From NCBI RefSeq assembly GCF_000244955.1, contig NZ_CM001439.1:2074628-2138627 (forward strand): 64,000 bases of DNA, read 5' to 3'. The DNA comes from Saccharomonospora marina XMU15. GTDB lineage: Bacteria; Actinomycetota; Actinomycetes; Mycobacteriales; Pseudonocardiaceae. This document shows positions 17,067 through 26,567 of the stretch, piece after piece. The position numbers and the translations under genes are program-made. The notes beneath the pieces were generated by a model. That model had not been told where the DNA came from, ran no database searches, and saw nothing but the letters and a program-made list of their open reading frames with translations. The first letter of the stretch is position 1; each line of letters starts with the position of its first letter.

Positions 17067-17891
17067 ATGAGTGTGGAACTGACCGGACTCGAAGGAAAGG
17101 TCGCCGTGGTCACCGGGGCGGGCAGGATGCGCTCCATCGGCAGGGCGATCGCGGTGGAACTGGCCCGTGCGGGCTGCGATGTCGTCCTCACCGGCACCGG
17201 TCGGTCGCCCGAACGCTATCCCGACGACGAGCGGGCGGCGGGCTGGCGCGACATCGACTCCGTCGCCGATGAGGTGCGCGCGCTCGGGAGGCGGGCCACC
17301 CCGGTGGTGCTCGACGTCGCCGATCCCGACGCGGTGGACTCGCTCGCGGAGTCGGTGCACGCCGAGTACGGCCGGGTGGACGTCGTGGTCAACAACGCCG
17401 CGGCGGCACGGGGGCCGGACCGGGTACCTGTCGTGGACCTCCCGGTGCAGGTGTGGGACCAGGTGATCGCCGTCAACCTGCGCGGCACGTTCCTTCTCAG
17501 CCGCCGCTTCGCCCGGATGCTCGTGGCACAGGGCGAAGGCGGCAGCATCATCAACATCTCCTCGATCGGCGGTAAGTCGATGGGCGCCAACACGGCGGCC
17601 TACGCGGCGTCCAAGGCCGCGGTGCAGGCGCTGACCTCGTCGATGGCGAAGGAACTGGGCGCGGCGGACATCCGCGTCAACGCCATCTGCCCCGGTGTCA
17701 CGCGCACGGGCAGGTTGGACGACGTCACGCCGCAGGCGTGGCAGGAGTACGTGGCACGCAACATCCCGCTTGGCCGCGCGGGCACCCCGACCGACGTGGC
17801 CATGACCGCGGTTTTCCTGGCCAGCGACCAGGGGGCATGGGTGAGTGGGCAGGCGTGGAACGTCGACGGTGGACAGTTGACGGTGCGGTGA
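17067..17891 (+). CDS. SDR family oxidoreductase
   Basis: 274-residue classical SDR: VVTGAGRMRSIGRAIA cofactor motif, VNNAAA, catalytic Ser in NISSIGG, YAASK, and C-terminal FLASDQGAWVSGQAWNVDGGQ. It is likely a 3-hydroxyacyl-CoA or hydroxysteroid dehydrogenase acting on side-chain intermediates, inferred from position directly after fadA5. It has an extended beta2 region (ERYPDDERAAGWRDIDSVADE) typical of the 3-oxoacyl-reductase-like subgroup. Confidence 0.85.
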   Translation: MSVELTGLEGKVAVVTGAGRMRSIGRAIAVELARAGCDVVLTGTGRSPERYPDDERAAGWRDIDSVADEVRALGRRATPVVLDVADPDAVDSLAESVHAEYGRVDVVVNNAAAARGPDRVPVVDLPVQVWDQVIAVNLRGTFLLSRRFARMLVAQGEGGSIINISSIGGKSMGANTAAYAASKAAVQALTSSMAKELGAADIRVNAICPGVTRTGRLDDVTPQAWQEYVARNIPLGRAGTPTDVAMTAVFLASDQGAWVSGQAWNVDGGQLTVR

Positions 17892-17898
17892 GGAGTCC

Positions 17899-19569
17899 AT
17901 GAACGGCAACGCTGCTGACCCGGCGAAGGCTCGCGAGGCCGCGGTCACGATGCTGACCGCCCCTGGCGGTCGTTTCGAGGTCGTCGAGGAGGACGTGCTC
18001 GGCAGGCGGATGCGGGTCTTTCGCAATCGGCTGCGATCGCTGCGCGAGCTGTTGCTGACCGCGAGGCGGCACGGCGACACGGAATACCTGGTCTGCGAGG
18101 AAAACCGGTGGACCTTCGCCGAGCACCACGCCCGCGTGGCCTCGCTGGCACAGGCGCTGCGCGAGCGTTACCACATCGGCAAGGGAGACCGGGTCGCCAT
18201 CCTGTCCGCGAACAACGCGGAATGGATCATGACGTTCTGGGCGGCCACCAGCCTCGGCGCGATCACCGTCGGCATGAACTCGTTGTGGTCGGCGCGCGAG
18301 GTCGAATACGGGCTCGCCGACAGCGCGCCGTCGCTGATCGTCACCGACGGCAGGCGGCGGGAACTGCTCGGCGACACCGGCACCACGGTGCTGTCGATGG
18401 AGACCGACATCCCGGCGCTGGCGTCACAGACTCCCGGAGCCGAACTGCCCGACAGCGACATCGCCGAGGACGACCCCGCGGTGATCCTGTACACCTCGGG
18501 CACGACCGGCCGCCCGAAGGGCGCGGTGCACTCCCATCGCAACGTGCTTGCCGCCTGCGACTACCACCTGTTCAACGACGCGCTCGCCGAGGCGCTCGGC
18601 AGGCCACCGACACGGCGACGCTACCTGCTCGCCACACCGCTGTTCCACATCGCGGCGCTGCACAATCTCGCGGTTCCCCGGCTGGCCACCGCGGAAACCG
18701 CGGTGATCTACACCGGACGGTTCGAGGCGGAGCGGGTGCTGCGGCTGATCGAGCGGGAGCGCGTCACCAACTGGGGTGCGGTGCCCACCATGGCGAACCG
18801 GCTGCTCGAGCACGGCGATCTGTCCGGCTACGATCTGTCCAGCCTCACCGCGCTGTCGCTGAACTCCGCGCCGTCCTCGCCCGCGCTGATGGACAGGGTG
18901 CGCGAGCTGTTGCCACACGCCGCGCCGTCGCTGGGCACCACCTACGGACTCACCGAGACGTCCACGGCGGCGACGCTGGCCACCTCCGCCGACCTGGCGC
19001 GCTGTCCGGACTCGGTGGGTACGCCGGTGGTCAATGTGGACGTCGAGATCCGCGACGCCGAGGGCAACCGGGTACCAGACGGCGTGGAGGGCGAGATCTG
19101 CGTTCGGGGTGCGCAGGTGATGCTCGGCTACTGGAACAACCAGGAGGCCACCGCTGCCGCGATCGATCCGGACGGCTGGCTGCGCACCGGCGATCTCGGC
19201 ATGCTGGCCGACGGCCACCTTCGCATCAGCAGCAGGCGCGCGGACCTCATCCTGCGTGGCGGTGAGAACGTCTACCCGGTGGAGATCGAGAACGTGCTCG
19301 CCGAACACCCCCGCGTCGCCGAGAGCGTGGTGCTCGGTCTGCCGCACAACGACCTCGGCGAGGAGGTCGCTGCTGTGGTGGTACCTGCCGGACCCGACGC
19401 GGTGCGGCAGGACGAGTTGTCGGCTTTCGTGGCGCAGCGGCTGGCACGGTACAAGGTGCCGACGCGATGGCTGCTGACCACCCGGCCGCTGCCTCGCAAC
19501 GCCACCGGCAAGGTGGAGCGCCACCGCGTGCGCGACAGCGTTGAACGCCGGGCCGCGGATGCCGGGTAA
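17899..19569 (+). CDS. Acyl-CoA synthetase (AMP-binding, FadD type)
   Basis: 556 residues of the ANL superfamily. P-loop YTSGTTGRPKG (about residue 200), TTYGLTETS, and the hinge-region DLILRGGENVYPVEIENVL with the C-terminal lysine in NATGKVERH. It activates a carboxylic acid to its CoA thioester through an acyl-adenylate. GAGGAG precedes the ATG, 7 bp after the SDR stop. Position suggests a branched or sterol-derived side-chain acid as substrate; the sequence does not settle this. Confidence 0.87.
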   Translation: MNGNAADPAKAREAAVTMLTAPGGRFEVVEEDVLGRRMRVFRNRLRSLRELLLTARRHGDTEYLVCEENRWTFAEHHARVASLAQALRERYHIGKGDRVAILSANNAEWIMTFWAATSLGAITVGMNSLWSAREVEYGLADSAPSLIVTDGRRRELLGDTGTTVLSMETDIPALASQTPGAELPDSDIAEDDPAVILYTSGTTGRPKGAVHSHRNVLAACDYHLFNDALAEALGRPPTRRRYLLATPLFHIAALHNLAVPRLATAETAVIYTGRFEAERVLRLIERERVTNWGAVPTMANRLLEHGDLSGYDLSSLTALSLNSAPSSPALMDRVRELLPHAAPSLGTTYGLTETSTAATLATSADLARCPDSVGTPVVNVDVEIRDAEGNRVPDGVEGEICVRGAQVMLGYWNNQEATAAAIDPDGWLRTGDLGMLADGHLRISSRRADLILRGGENVYPVEIENVLAEHPRVAESVVLGLPHNDLGEEVAAVVVPAGPDAVRQDELSAFVAQRLARYKVPTRWLLTTRPLPRNATGKVERHRVRDSVERRAADAG

Positions 19570-21079
19570 CCGCGACGAGTGGGCACCGCTGCTGCAGTCC
19601 CTGCGGCAGCGGCGTCGGGATGCCCGTGCGATGGGCGGTGAGGACAAACTCGGTCGCTACCGAACCCGTGGCAGGCTCGACGCCAGGGCCCGCATCGACG
19701 CGCTGCTCGACCCGGCGACGTTCGCGGAACTGGGCACGCTCGCGGGCGACTCGGGCGTTCCCGCCGACGCCTTCGTCGCAGGCTCCGGCCTTGTCGGCGG
19801 CCGGCCTGTGCTGGTGGGTGCCGAGGACTTCACGGTCGCGGGCGGCTCCATCGGTGTCGCCGCGGCGTCGAAGCGGACCAGGCTCGCGTTGCTGGCCAAG
19901 CAGGAACGGGTTCCGCTGGTGCTCATGCTGGAGGGCGCCGGACACCGTCCGACCAACTCGCTGACCGCGCACCGGCCCGCGCCCAACGACCTGCAGGCGC
20001 TGGCGGAGTTGGCCGGTCTGGTGCCCACGGTCGCCATCGTCACAGGGCCCTCCGCGGGGCACAGCGCGCTGGCCGCACCGCTTTCGGATTTCGTCGTCAT
20101 GGCGGGGCAGCAGGCCGCGCTGTTCACCGCGGGACCACCGCTGGTGGCCGCTTCACTCGGCGAGCAGATCGGCAAGGCCGACCTCGGCGGACCGCGCGTA
20201 CACGCGGTGGCCAGCGGAGTCGCGCACAACGTCACCGAGGACCACCCCACCGCAGTGACGCTGGCGCGCCGGTACCTGTCCTACTTCCCCGGCAGCGCGT
20301 GGCAGCGCCCGCCGAGGGCGAGCGGCACCGATGCCGTCGACACCGGACCTCGCGGGCTGGAGGACCTGCTCGACCTCATTCCGCCGAACTCGCGAAGACC
20401 CTACGACATGGCGCGGGTGCTGGACCGGCTGGTCGATGCGGGCTCGTTGCTGGAACTGCAACCCCAGCACGGTCGCTCGCTGATCACCGCGCTTGCCCGG
20501 CTCGGCGGGCAGCCGGTGGCCGTGGTGGCCAACCAGCCGCTGGTACTGGCAGGAGCGATCGATGTCGCCGCAGCGGAGAAGGCAGCGCGATTCATCGAGG
20601 TCACCGGTGCGTTTCACCTCCCGCTGGTGCTGCTGGCCGACAATCCGGGGGTGCTGTCCGGCAGCGCGTCGGAGCGGGCGGGCATCCTGCGGGCAGGGGC
20701 ACGGATGTTCGCGGCACAGCATCGAAGCCAGGTGCCCAAGCTGCACGTCACCATCCGCAAGGCGTTCGGCTTCGGCTCCTCGGTGATGGGCATGAACGCC
20801 TTCGACGGGCAGACGGTGTCGCTGGCCTTCCCCGGCGTGACGCTCGGCGGCATTCCGGCCGCGGTGGGTGGCAGCACGGCGAAGGCCGACGAGGAGACCC
20901 GCAAGGCACTGCTGGACAACGAGTCGCAGGGTCCGTGGAAACTGGCGGGTTCGGTCAGCTACGACGAGGTGATCGACCCGCGCGAGTTGCGCAACGCCCT
21001 GCTTGCCGCGCTGACGGTCTCGAGCACGCGGCTGTCCGCACCCGCCGAGCCGGTGAACCACACCGGCTACCTGCGCTGA
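19559..21079 (+). CDS. Acyl-CoA carboxylase carboxyltransferase subunit
   Basis: 506-residue carboxyltransferase of the AccD/PccB family with two crotonase-like halves. N-half: EDFTVAGGSIGVAAASK and LMLEGAGHRPTN, divergent from the usual SGGARIQEG. C-half: LADNPGVLSGSASERAGILRAGARMF and KAFGFGSSVMGM. It transfers carboxyl from biotin to an acyl-CoA, but no biotin carboxylase/BCCP gene is nearby, so it must borrow one. ATG 19559 overlaps the ligase stop; TTG 19541 is an alternative. In this cluster it could carboxylate a branched side chain (inference). Confidence 0.82.
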   Translation: MPGNRDEWAPLLQSLRQRRRDARAMGGEDKLGRYRTRGRLDARARIDALLDPATFAELGTLAGDSGVPADAFVAGSGLVGGRPVLVGAEDFTVAGGSIGVAAASKRTRLALLAKQERVPLVLMLEGAGHRPTNSLTAHRPAPNDLQALAELAGLVPTVAIVTGPSAGHSALAAPLSDFVVMAGQQAALFTAGPPLVAASLGEQIGKADLGGPRVHAVASGVAHNVTEDHPTAVTLARRYLSYFPGSAWQRPPRASGTDAVDTGPRGLEDLLDLIPPNSRRPYDMARVLDRLVDAGSLLELQPQHGRSLITALARLGGQPVAVVANQPLVLAGAIDVAAAEKAARFIEVTGAFHLPLVLLADNPGVLSGSASERAGILRAGARMFAAQHRSQVPKLHVTIRKAFGFGSSVMGMNAFDGQTVSLAFPGVTLGGIPAAVGGSTAKADEETRKALLDNESQGPWKLAGSVSYDEVIDPRELRNALLAALTVSSTRLSAPAEPVNHTGYLR

Positions 21080-21127
21080 GCCGACCAACCACCGGCGGAG
21101 ATCGGCCGGTGAGACGAGCACGCTTGA

Positions 21128-21147
21128 CACCAAGCAAGCGTTAGGTT
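21128..21147. promoter_or_regulatory. KstR2-box-like operator upstream of the acyl-CoA dehydrogenase pair
   Basis: Core AAGCAAG-CG-TTAGGTT: the left half-site is perfect, the right half degenerate relative to the KstR2 box. It lies 69 bp before the acyl-CoA dehydrogenase start. Confidence 0.6.
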
Positions 21148-21159
21148 GTACTTGGCGAA

Positions 21160-21172
21160 CTATTACTAATAG
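21160..21172. promoter_or_regulatory. Perfect 13-bp palindrome CTATTACTAATAG
   Basis: An AT-rich, perfectly symmetric site 13 bp downstream of the KstR2-like box and 44 bp before the acyl-CoA dehydrogenase start. It is probably a second operator or overlaps the promoter. Confidence 0.45.
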
Positions 21173-21215
21173 GCAGACATCTAACTGAACCTCACATCGG
21201 CGTGGACGGGACAGG

Positions 21216-22394
21216 ATGGATTTCGAGCTGGATGCGCAGCAGCGAGCGTGGCTGGCGCAGGTGCGGGCGTTCCTGCGGCACAATGTCACCGCGGCGCTGC
21301 GCGCGGAGTTGGCCGAGCACGGCCAGGACCTACCGGGCGGCGAGGTCGCCGCGTTTCGCGCCAAGGTGGGCGCCAAGGGCTGGTTCGGGCTCAACTGGCC
21401 GGTCCGCTACGGCGGCCTCGGCCTCGGCCCGGTCCACCAGCACTTGCTGATGAGCGAGTTCGAGTACTGGGGAGCACCGGGACCCGACCTCACCGTCACC
21501 TCGGTCGCACCGATGATCATGCGGCACGGCACGGAGCTGAACAAGCGCGAGTTCCTGCCCGCCATCGCCAGGGGCGAACTGATCTGCGCCGTCGGCTACT
21601 CCGAGCCCGACGCGGGCACGGACCTGGCGAGCCTTCGCACCACCGCCGTGCGCGACGGAGACGAATGGGTCATCAACGGCTCCAAGATCTGGAACAGCCT
21701 CGCCCAGCGCGCCACCCACGAGTGGCTGTGCGTACGGACCAACCCCAGCGCCCCGAAGCACAAGGGGATCTCGGTGATCATGGTCCCGATGCAGGCCACC
21801 GGCGTACGGGTCCGGCCGATCCACACCTGGAGCGACTACCGCACCAACGAAACCTTCTTCGACAACGTCCGCGTGCCCGCGACCAACCTGATCGGCGAGG
21901 TGGACAGGGGCTGGCAGTACATCACCGGCGCGCTCGACCTGGAACGGGCAGCGCTGACCAACGCGGGCGACCTCCGTCGCGCTGTCGACGACCTGCTGGA
22001 GCTGGCGATGCGACCGAGGTACGACGGTGCGAGGCCTGCCGACGATCCCGACGTCTGCCGCAAGATCGCGCAACTGGACGCCGACGTGGAGGCGGCCACC
22101 CTGATGGGCTGGCGGGCGAGCTCGCTGCTTGCCGAGGGTGTGATCCCGACGGTCGAGGTGAGCACGGAGAAGATCTTCACAAGCGAGCTGCGACAGCGCA
22201 TCGCCGACGTGGCCACCCAGATGTTGGGAATGGACGGTGTGCTGGCCTACCGCAGCGAGCACGCGCCGCTGGAAGGCCGGTTCGAACGGCTCTACCGGTC
22301 GGCACCGCTGCTGCGGTTCGGCGGCGGCACCAACGAGGTACTGCGCGACGTCGTCGCGCAGCGCGGCCACGGTCTACCCCGGTACGGCAGGTGA
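21216..22394 (+). CDS. Acyl-CoA dehydrogenase, alpha-type (catalytic) subunit
   Basis: 392 residues. FAD-binding and substrate segments include CAVGYSEPDAGTDLASL, NGSKIWNS and the C-terminal FGGGTNEVLRDVVAQRGHGLPR. The glutamate in DLERAAL corresponds to the IVD-type catalytic base. Long ACADs with this tail, paired with a shorter partner, form the alpha2-beta2 steroid ACADs (ChsE type). It is followed directly by the partner gene. A KstR2-like box and a palindrome lie upstream. Confidence 0.87.
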   Translation: MDFELDAQQRAWLAQVRAFLRHNVTAALRAELAEHGQDLPGGEVAAFRAKVGAKGWFGLNWPVRYGGLGLGPVHQHLLMSEFEYWGAPGPDLTVTSVAPMIMRHGTELNKREFLPAIARGELICAVGYSEPDAGTDLASLRTTAVRDGDEWVINGSKIWNSLAQRATHEWLCVRTNPSAPKHKGISVIMVPMQATGVRVRPIHTWSDYRTNETFFDNVRVPATNLIGEVDRGWQYITGALDLERAALTNAGDLRRAVDDLLELAMRPRYDGARPADDPDVCRKIAQLDADVEAATLMGWRASSLLAEGVIPTVEVSTEKIFTSELRQRIADVATQMLGMDGVLAYRSEHAPLEGRFERLYRSAPLLRFGGGTNEVLRDVVAQRGHGLPRYGR

Positions 22395-23549
22395 GTGACG
22401 ATGCGACTCGTCGCCACCGACGAACACCGTGACCTGCGGGCGATGCTGCGTCAGCTGCTGGACGAGCACTGCCCGCCGAGCCTGGCGAGGCAGCTGAAGC
22501 AACCCGGCCGCGAGGACGTGCCGCCCGCACTGTGGTCGGCACTGGCCGACACCGGCATTCTCGGAATCGCCGTCGACGCCGACTACGGCGGCGGCGGTGG
22601 CGGCCTGTACGAACTCGGGCTGGTCTTCTCCGAGGCGGGCAGGGCACTGTGCCCCACACCGGTGTACGACACACTGCTGTTCGCCGTCGCCCTCGGCCGG
22701 CTCGCGGACACCGAGCAGCGGCGGCGTTACCTGAGCGCACTCACCCAGGGCTCGCTCAAGGCCACCGTCGCCGCGTGGAACCCCTCCGACGCCTCGGACC
22801 TGATGCCGACGCTGACCGCGCGGCCGGTGGCCGGGGGTTGGTCGGTGAGCGGAACCCTGCCGTACGTGTCGAACGCGGACTGTTCCGACGTGGTACTGAC
22901 GACCGCACGCGCTGTCGCGGACGGCGAGCCGAGCAGGCTGATCGGCCTGCTACTCGACCCACACCACGCCGGCCTGCAGGCGCGGCCACTCACGACGATG
23001 GCGCGCGACCGGCAGGCTCGGGTGCTGCTCGAGGAGAGCTACGTACCCGACGACGAGGCGCTCACCGGTGTGGCCGGTCGCGGACTCACGCGCGCGGATC
23101 TGTCGTGGGTGGCCAACGTGGCCGTCGCGCTGCAATGCATGGAGATGACCGGCGGCGCGCGGGCGGTGCTGGAGCGCACAGTGGACTACATCGCGGCAAG
23201 GGAGCAGTTCGGCAGACCGATCGGCGCGTTCCAGGCAGCGCAGCACCTGGTGGCCGACATGCATATCGCGGTGGAGGCCGCGACGCTGACCGCGCAACGG
23301 GCCGTGTGGTGGCTCGGTAAGGGCGAGCCGGTGGCCCGCTACGTGGCCATCGCGGCGATGCACGCGAGCGAGGCGTACAAGCAGGCGACGTTGACCGCGC
23401 ACCAGTTGCACGGCGGCATGGGCTACGTCCGCGAAACCGACCTGCACCTGTGGTCGGAGCGAGCCAAGGTCAGCGAGGTCCGCAACGGCACCGCCGACGT
23501 CGCGGCGGGTTGGCTGGGAAAGGAGTTGGGCCTTGGCCGAGCACGATGA
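22395..23549 (+). CDS. Acyl-CoA dehydrogenase, beta-type partner subunit
   Basis: 384 residues of ACAD fold (AREQFGRPIGAFQAAQHLVADMH and LHGGMGYVRETDLHLWSERAK). The position of the catalytic Glu is not an acidic residue, as in the non-catalytic subunits of heteromeric steroid ACADs. It begins at GTG 22395 (or ATG 22401) immediately after the partner's stop. Its end overlaps the CoA-transferase gene by 17 bp. Expected to form an alpha2-beta2 complex with the preceding product. Confidence 0.85.
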   Translation: MTMRLVATDEHRDLRAMLRQLLDEHCPPSLARQLKQPGREDVPPALWSALADTGILGIAVDADYGGGGGGLYELGLVFSEAGRALCPTPVYDTLLFAVALGRLADTEQRRRYLSALTQGSLKATVAAWNPSDASDLMPTLTARPVAGGWSVSGTLPYVSNADCSDVVLTTARAVADGEPSRLIGLLLDPHHAGLQARPLTTMARDRQARVLLEESYVPDDEALTGVAGRGLTRADLSWVANVAVALQCMEMTGGARAVLERTVDYIAAREQFGRPIGAFQAAQHLVADMHIAVEAATLTAQRAVWWLGKGEPVARYVAIAAMHASEAYKQATLTAHQLHGGMGYVRETDLHLWSERAKVSEVRNGTADVAAGWLGKELGLGRAR

Positions 23550-26052
23550 TCAGCGATCTTGCGCCGCGCTGCCGGAAAGGCAGGTGCTTGACGACCTCCG
23601 GGTGATCGACCTCTCCCGTTGGGTGGCGGGCGAGTACGCCACCAAACTGTTCGCCGACTTCGGCGCCGACGTCGTCAAGGTCGAGAAGCCGGGCCGGGGC
23701 AGTCTCACCCGCGCCTACGGACCGTTCCCCGGTGACCAGCCGGATCCCGAACGCAGCGCGCTGTTTCTGCACCTGAACACCAACAAGCGCTCGATCGCGC
23801 TCGACCTGACCGACGAGGCCGACCGCGAGGTGCTGCTGAAGCTGGTGGAGACCGCCGATGCCGTGGTGGAGTCGTTCCGTCCCGGTCATCTCGAGCGGCT
23901 GGGACTGGGCCCGGAGGTGTTGCTGGAGCGCAACCCGCGCCTGGTGCTGACGCGGATCAGCGCGTTCGGACAGACCGGTCCCTACCGCGACCACGAGGCG
24001 ACCGGAATCGTGCTGCAGGCGATGGGTGGCCCGATGAACGCCACCGGCCAGGCCGACGCGGCCCCGCTGCGCAAACCCGGACAGTTGGAGCACTACACCA
24101 TCGGCCGCGCGGCGGGCCAGGCCACGCTGGCCGGGCTGACACACGCGCGCCGCAACGCGACCTCGGCGGTGATCGACGTCTCCGGGCACGAGGTGCTGCT
24201 CTCCGGCGCCGACCGCCGAGCCTCGTACCTGCTCGCCGCCGCCTACTCCGGCATGGTCGCGCCCCGAGGGATGCGAAGCCCCCACCGGCACGGTGCCACG
24301 TTCACCGGCCCGTTCCGCGCACTCGACGGCTACGTCATGGTTTACGTCACCAACTCCGAGTTCTGGAACCGATTGGTGTCGCTGATCGGCGCCGACGACG
24401 AGTCCTTTCGCGACAGCTACCTCGACAGGCAGACGCTGGCGGGTGAGGACAGGGAGCGATTCCTGGCACGCGTGCGGCAGTGGTTCGCCGAGCGCACCAA
24501 GACCGAAGCGATGGAGGCCGCCGAGGCCGCCCGTATACCCGTCACCGCCTATCTGAAGGTGTCGGAGGTGCTGGCCTGCGGACACTTCCGCGACCGCGGT
24601 GCGTTCGCCAGGGCCGAGCATCCGGTGGCCGGTAGCCTGCAGTACCCGGCCGCGCCGTGGCGGATGCGAAACGGCTACCGGCTGCGGCGCGCCGCCCCCA
24701 CCCTCGACCAGCACGGTGCGGATATCCGTGCCGAAGTCGCGGGAGCGGGCAGGGCGAGCGCGTCACGGCCGCCCGCGACGGCGAGGCCGGTGCCTGCGCT
24801 GCACGGCATCCGCGTCGTCGACCTCACCGTGGTGTGGTCCGGCCCCGGCGCCACCGCCCTGCTCGGTGACCTCGGTGCGGAAGTGATCAGGCTCGAGGGC
24901 AACAACCGGCGCGGCAGGCAGGTATCGGCAGGTGTCACCAAGGAGTCGATCGCGGCGACCGGGTACCACGGCGGGACCTACCCCGACCGCGACCCAGGAG
25001 ACCGGCCCTACGACCGTTCCGCGGTGTTCAACTGGCACGCACGCAACAAGTTGTCCGCGTGCTGCAATCTCGACACCCCGCAAGGCCGAAAGGCAGCGCT
25101 CGACCTGCTGCGCGTCAGCGACGTGTTGGTGGAGAACAACAGCAACGGCGTGCTGGAGAAACTCGGCATCGGCCACGAGCGGCTGGCGAAACTGAATCCT
25201 CGGTTGATCGTCGCGCGAATGCCACCGCTGGGCATGACCGGGCCGATGAGCCGGTACCTCGGATACGGTCCCAACTTCAACGCGCTCGTCGGTATCGCCG
25301 CGATGGACGGCTACGAGGGGTGCGAGCCGGACACGGCGGGCGAGAACTACCACATGGACGAGGCGGCTCCCTCGGGTCTGGCCTTCGCCGTGCTCGCGGC
25401 GTTGTGGGATCGCGCGCGCACGGGCGAGGGTGGCCTGATCGAGTTCGCCCAGGCGGAGAACGTCCTCGCCGAGGTGGGCGAGTACGTGCTGGATCACCAG
25501 TTCAACCAGCGCGATCCCGCGGTGCTGGGCAATACCGATGCCCGCATGCTGCAAGACGTCTACCGCACCGCCGAGCCCGACACGTGGGTGGCCGTTTCGG
25601 TGCGCGACGACACCGACTGGGAGGCGCTGTGCTCGGCGATCGGCCTGACCGGCGAGCGCGGCCTGGATATCCGGCTACGGCAACGCGACTCCCGAAGGCT
25701 ACGGGATCGCATCGGTGCGTGGGTGCGCGAACGCACCGCGGCCGAGGTGGTGACCATCCTGCGCGCGGCACGGGTTCCGGTGGGTGAGGTGCTGACCGAG
25801 ACCAGGGTGCTGGCCGACGAGCACCTGCGGGCGCGCGGCTGGTTCCGGCAGCGATCGCATCCGGCTGTCGGCACGCACCGCTACCCGGGGCAGCCCTGGC
25901 GCGCCGACAGCTTCGAACTCGCCTACGGCAGGCCGCTTCCCGGGTTCGGCGAGGACAACGAGTACGTCTACAAGACCGTGCTCGGCTACTCCGACGAGCA
26001 GTACGACGACCTGGTACGGCGAGGTCTGGTGACAGACCGGCAACTGGTGTGA
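23533..26052 (+). CDS. Double-domain CaiB/BaiF CoA-transferase
   Basis: 839 residues consisting of two tandem class III CoA-transferase domains (about 15-390 and 415-800). Each starts with the family opening (DLRVIDLSRWVAGEYATKL; GIRVVDLTVVWSGPGATAL). In the first half the catalytic Asp position reads LEHYTIG, without Asp; the second half keeps it (YHMDEAAPSG). TTG 23533 is chosen for AGGAG seven bases upstream. It may transfer CoA or epimerise an alpha-methyl branch in the side-chain pathway. Confidence 0.85.
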   Translation: MAEHDDQRSCAALPERQVLDDLRVIDLSRWVAGEYATKLFADFGADVVKVEKPGRGSLTRAYGPFPGDQPDPERSALFLHLNTNKRSIALDLTDEADREVLLKLVETADAVVESFRPGHLERLGLGPEVLLERNPRLVLTRISAFGQTGPYRDHEATGIVLQAMGGPMNATGQADAAPLRKPGQLEHYTIGRAAGQATLAGLTHARRNATSAVIDVSGHEVLLSGADRRASYLLAAAYSGMVAPRGMRSPHRHGATFTGPFRALDGYVMVYVTNSEFWNRLVSLIGADDESFRDSYLDRQTLAGEDRERFLARVRQWFAERTKTEAMEAAEAARIPVTAYLKVSEVLACGHFRDRGAFARAEHPVAGSLQYPAAPWRMRNGYRLRRAAPTLDQHGADIRAEVAGAGRASASRPPATARPVPALHGIRVVDLTVVWSGPGATALLGDLGAEVIRLEGNNRRGRQVSAGVTKESIAATGYHGGTYPDRDPGDRPYDRSAVFNWHARNKLSACCNLDTPQGRKAALDLLRVSDVLVENNSNGVLEKLGIGHERLAKLNPRLIVARMPPLGMTGPMSRYLGYGPNFNALVGIAAMDGYEGCEPDTAGENYHMDEAAPSGLAFAVLAALWDRARTGEGGLIEFAQAENVLAEVGEYVLDHQFNQRDPAVLGNTDARMLQDVYRTAEPDTWVAVSVRDDTDWEALCSAIGLTGERGLDIRLRQRDSRRLRDRIGAWVRERTAAEVVTILRAARVPVGEVLTETRVLADEHLRARGWFRQRSHPAVGTHRYPGQPWRADSFELAYGRPLPGFGEDNEYVYKTVLGYSDEQYDDLVRRGLVTDRQLV

Positions 26053-26061
26053 GGGGAACGG

Positions 26062-26562
26062 ATGTCGCAGCAGTCACTGATACCCGATGCGGTGGCGCAG
26101 CGCGTCGGCAGCGTGGTGGCCACGGCTTGCGGGGAGGTCCTGCGCCGGGACTGGCAGCGCTGGGCGGCCGCGGTGGGCGAGCGCAACCCGTTGTACTTCG
26201 ACCCGGACCACGCGCGGGCACACGGCTACCGCGACGTCGTCTGCCCTCCGCTGTACCTGCAGTACGCCGTGCTGGGCGTGACCAGGCTGGAGGAACTGCG
26301 GGAGGACGGCTCATCCGGGGCGGCAACGGGAGACCTGGTCTTTCCTTCGTGTCCGAGGCGGATGGCGGGTGGGGAGAGCACCACGTTCGCCCGGCCCGCC
26401 TACCACGGCGACGTGCTCACCAGCGTTCGCGTGCTGGCCGAGGTGACCGAGAAGCACGGCAGGTCCGGGCGGTTCGTACTCGTCACCTGGAACACCAGCT
26501 ACGTCAACCAGTCGCGGCAACTGGTCGCCGAGTCCACCACGTCGATGATCGCGCGGCCGTAG
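26062..26562 (+). CDS. MaoC-like hydratase N-terminal-type subunit
   Basis: 166 residues, single hot-dog fold of the MaoC_dehydrat_N type. The substrate loop reads GERNPLYFDPDHARAHG, with Tyr where catalytic hot-dog hydratases have His, so it is probably the non-catalytic half of a heteromer. It corresponds to the N-terminal part of ChsH2. Starts 10 bp after the CoA-transferase; the likely partner gene follows 6 bp after its stop. Confidence 0.8.
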   Translation: MSQQSLIPDAVAQRVGSVVATACGEVLRRDWQRWAAAVGERNPLYFDPDHARAHGYRDVVCPPLYLQYAVLGVTRLEELREDGSSGAATGDLVFPSCPRRMAGGESTTFARPAYHGDVLTSVRVLAEVTEKHGRSGRFVLVTWNTSYVNQSRQLVAESTTSMIARP

Positions 26563-26567
26563 CCGGA

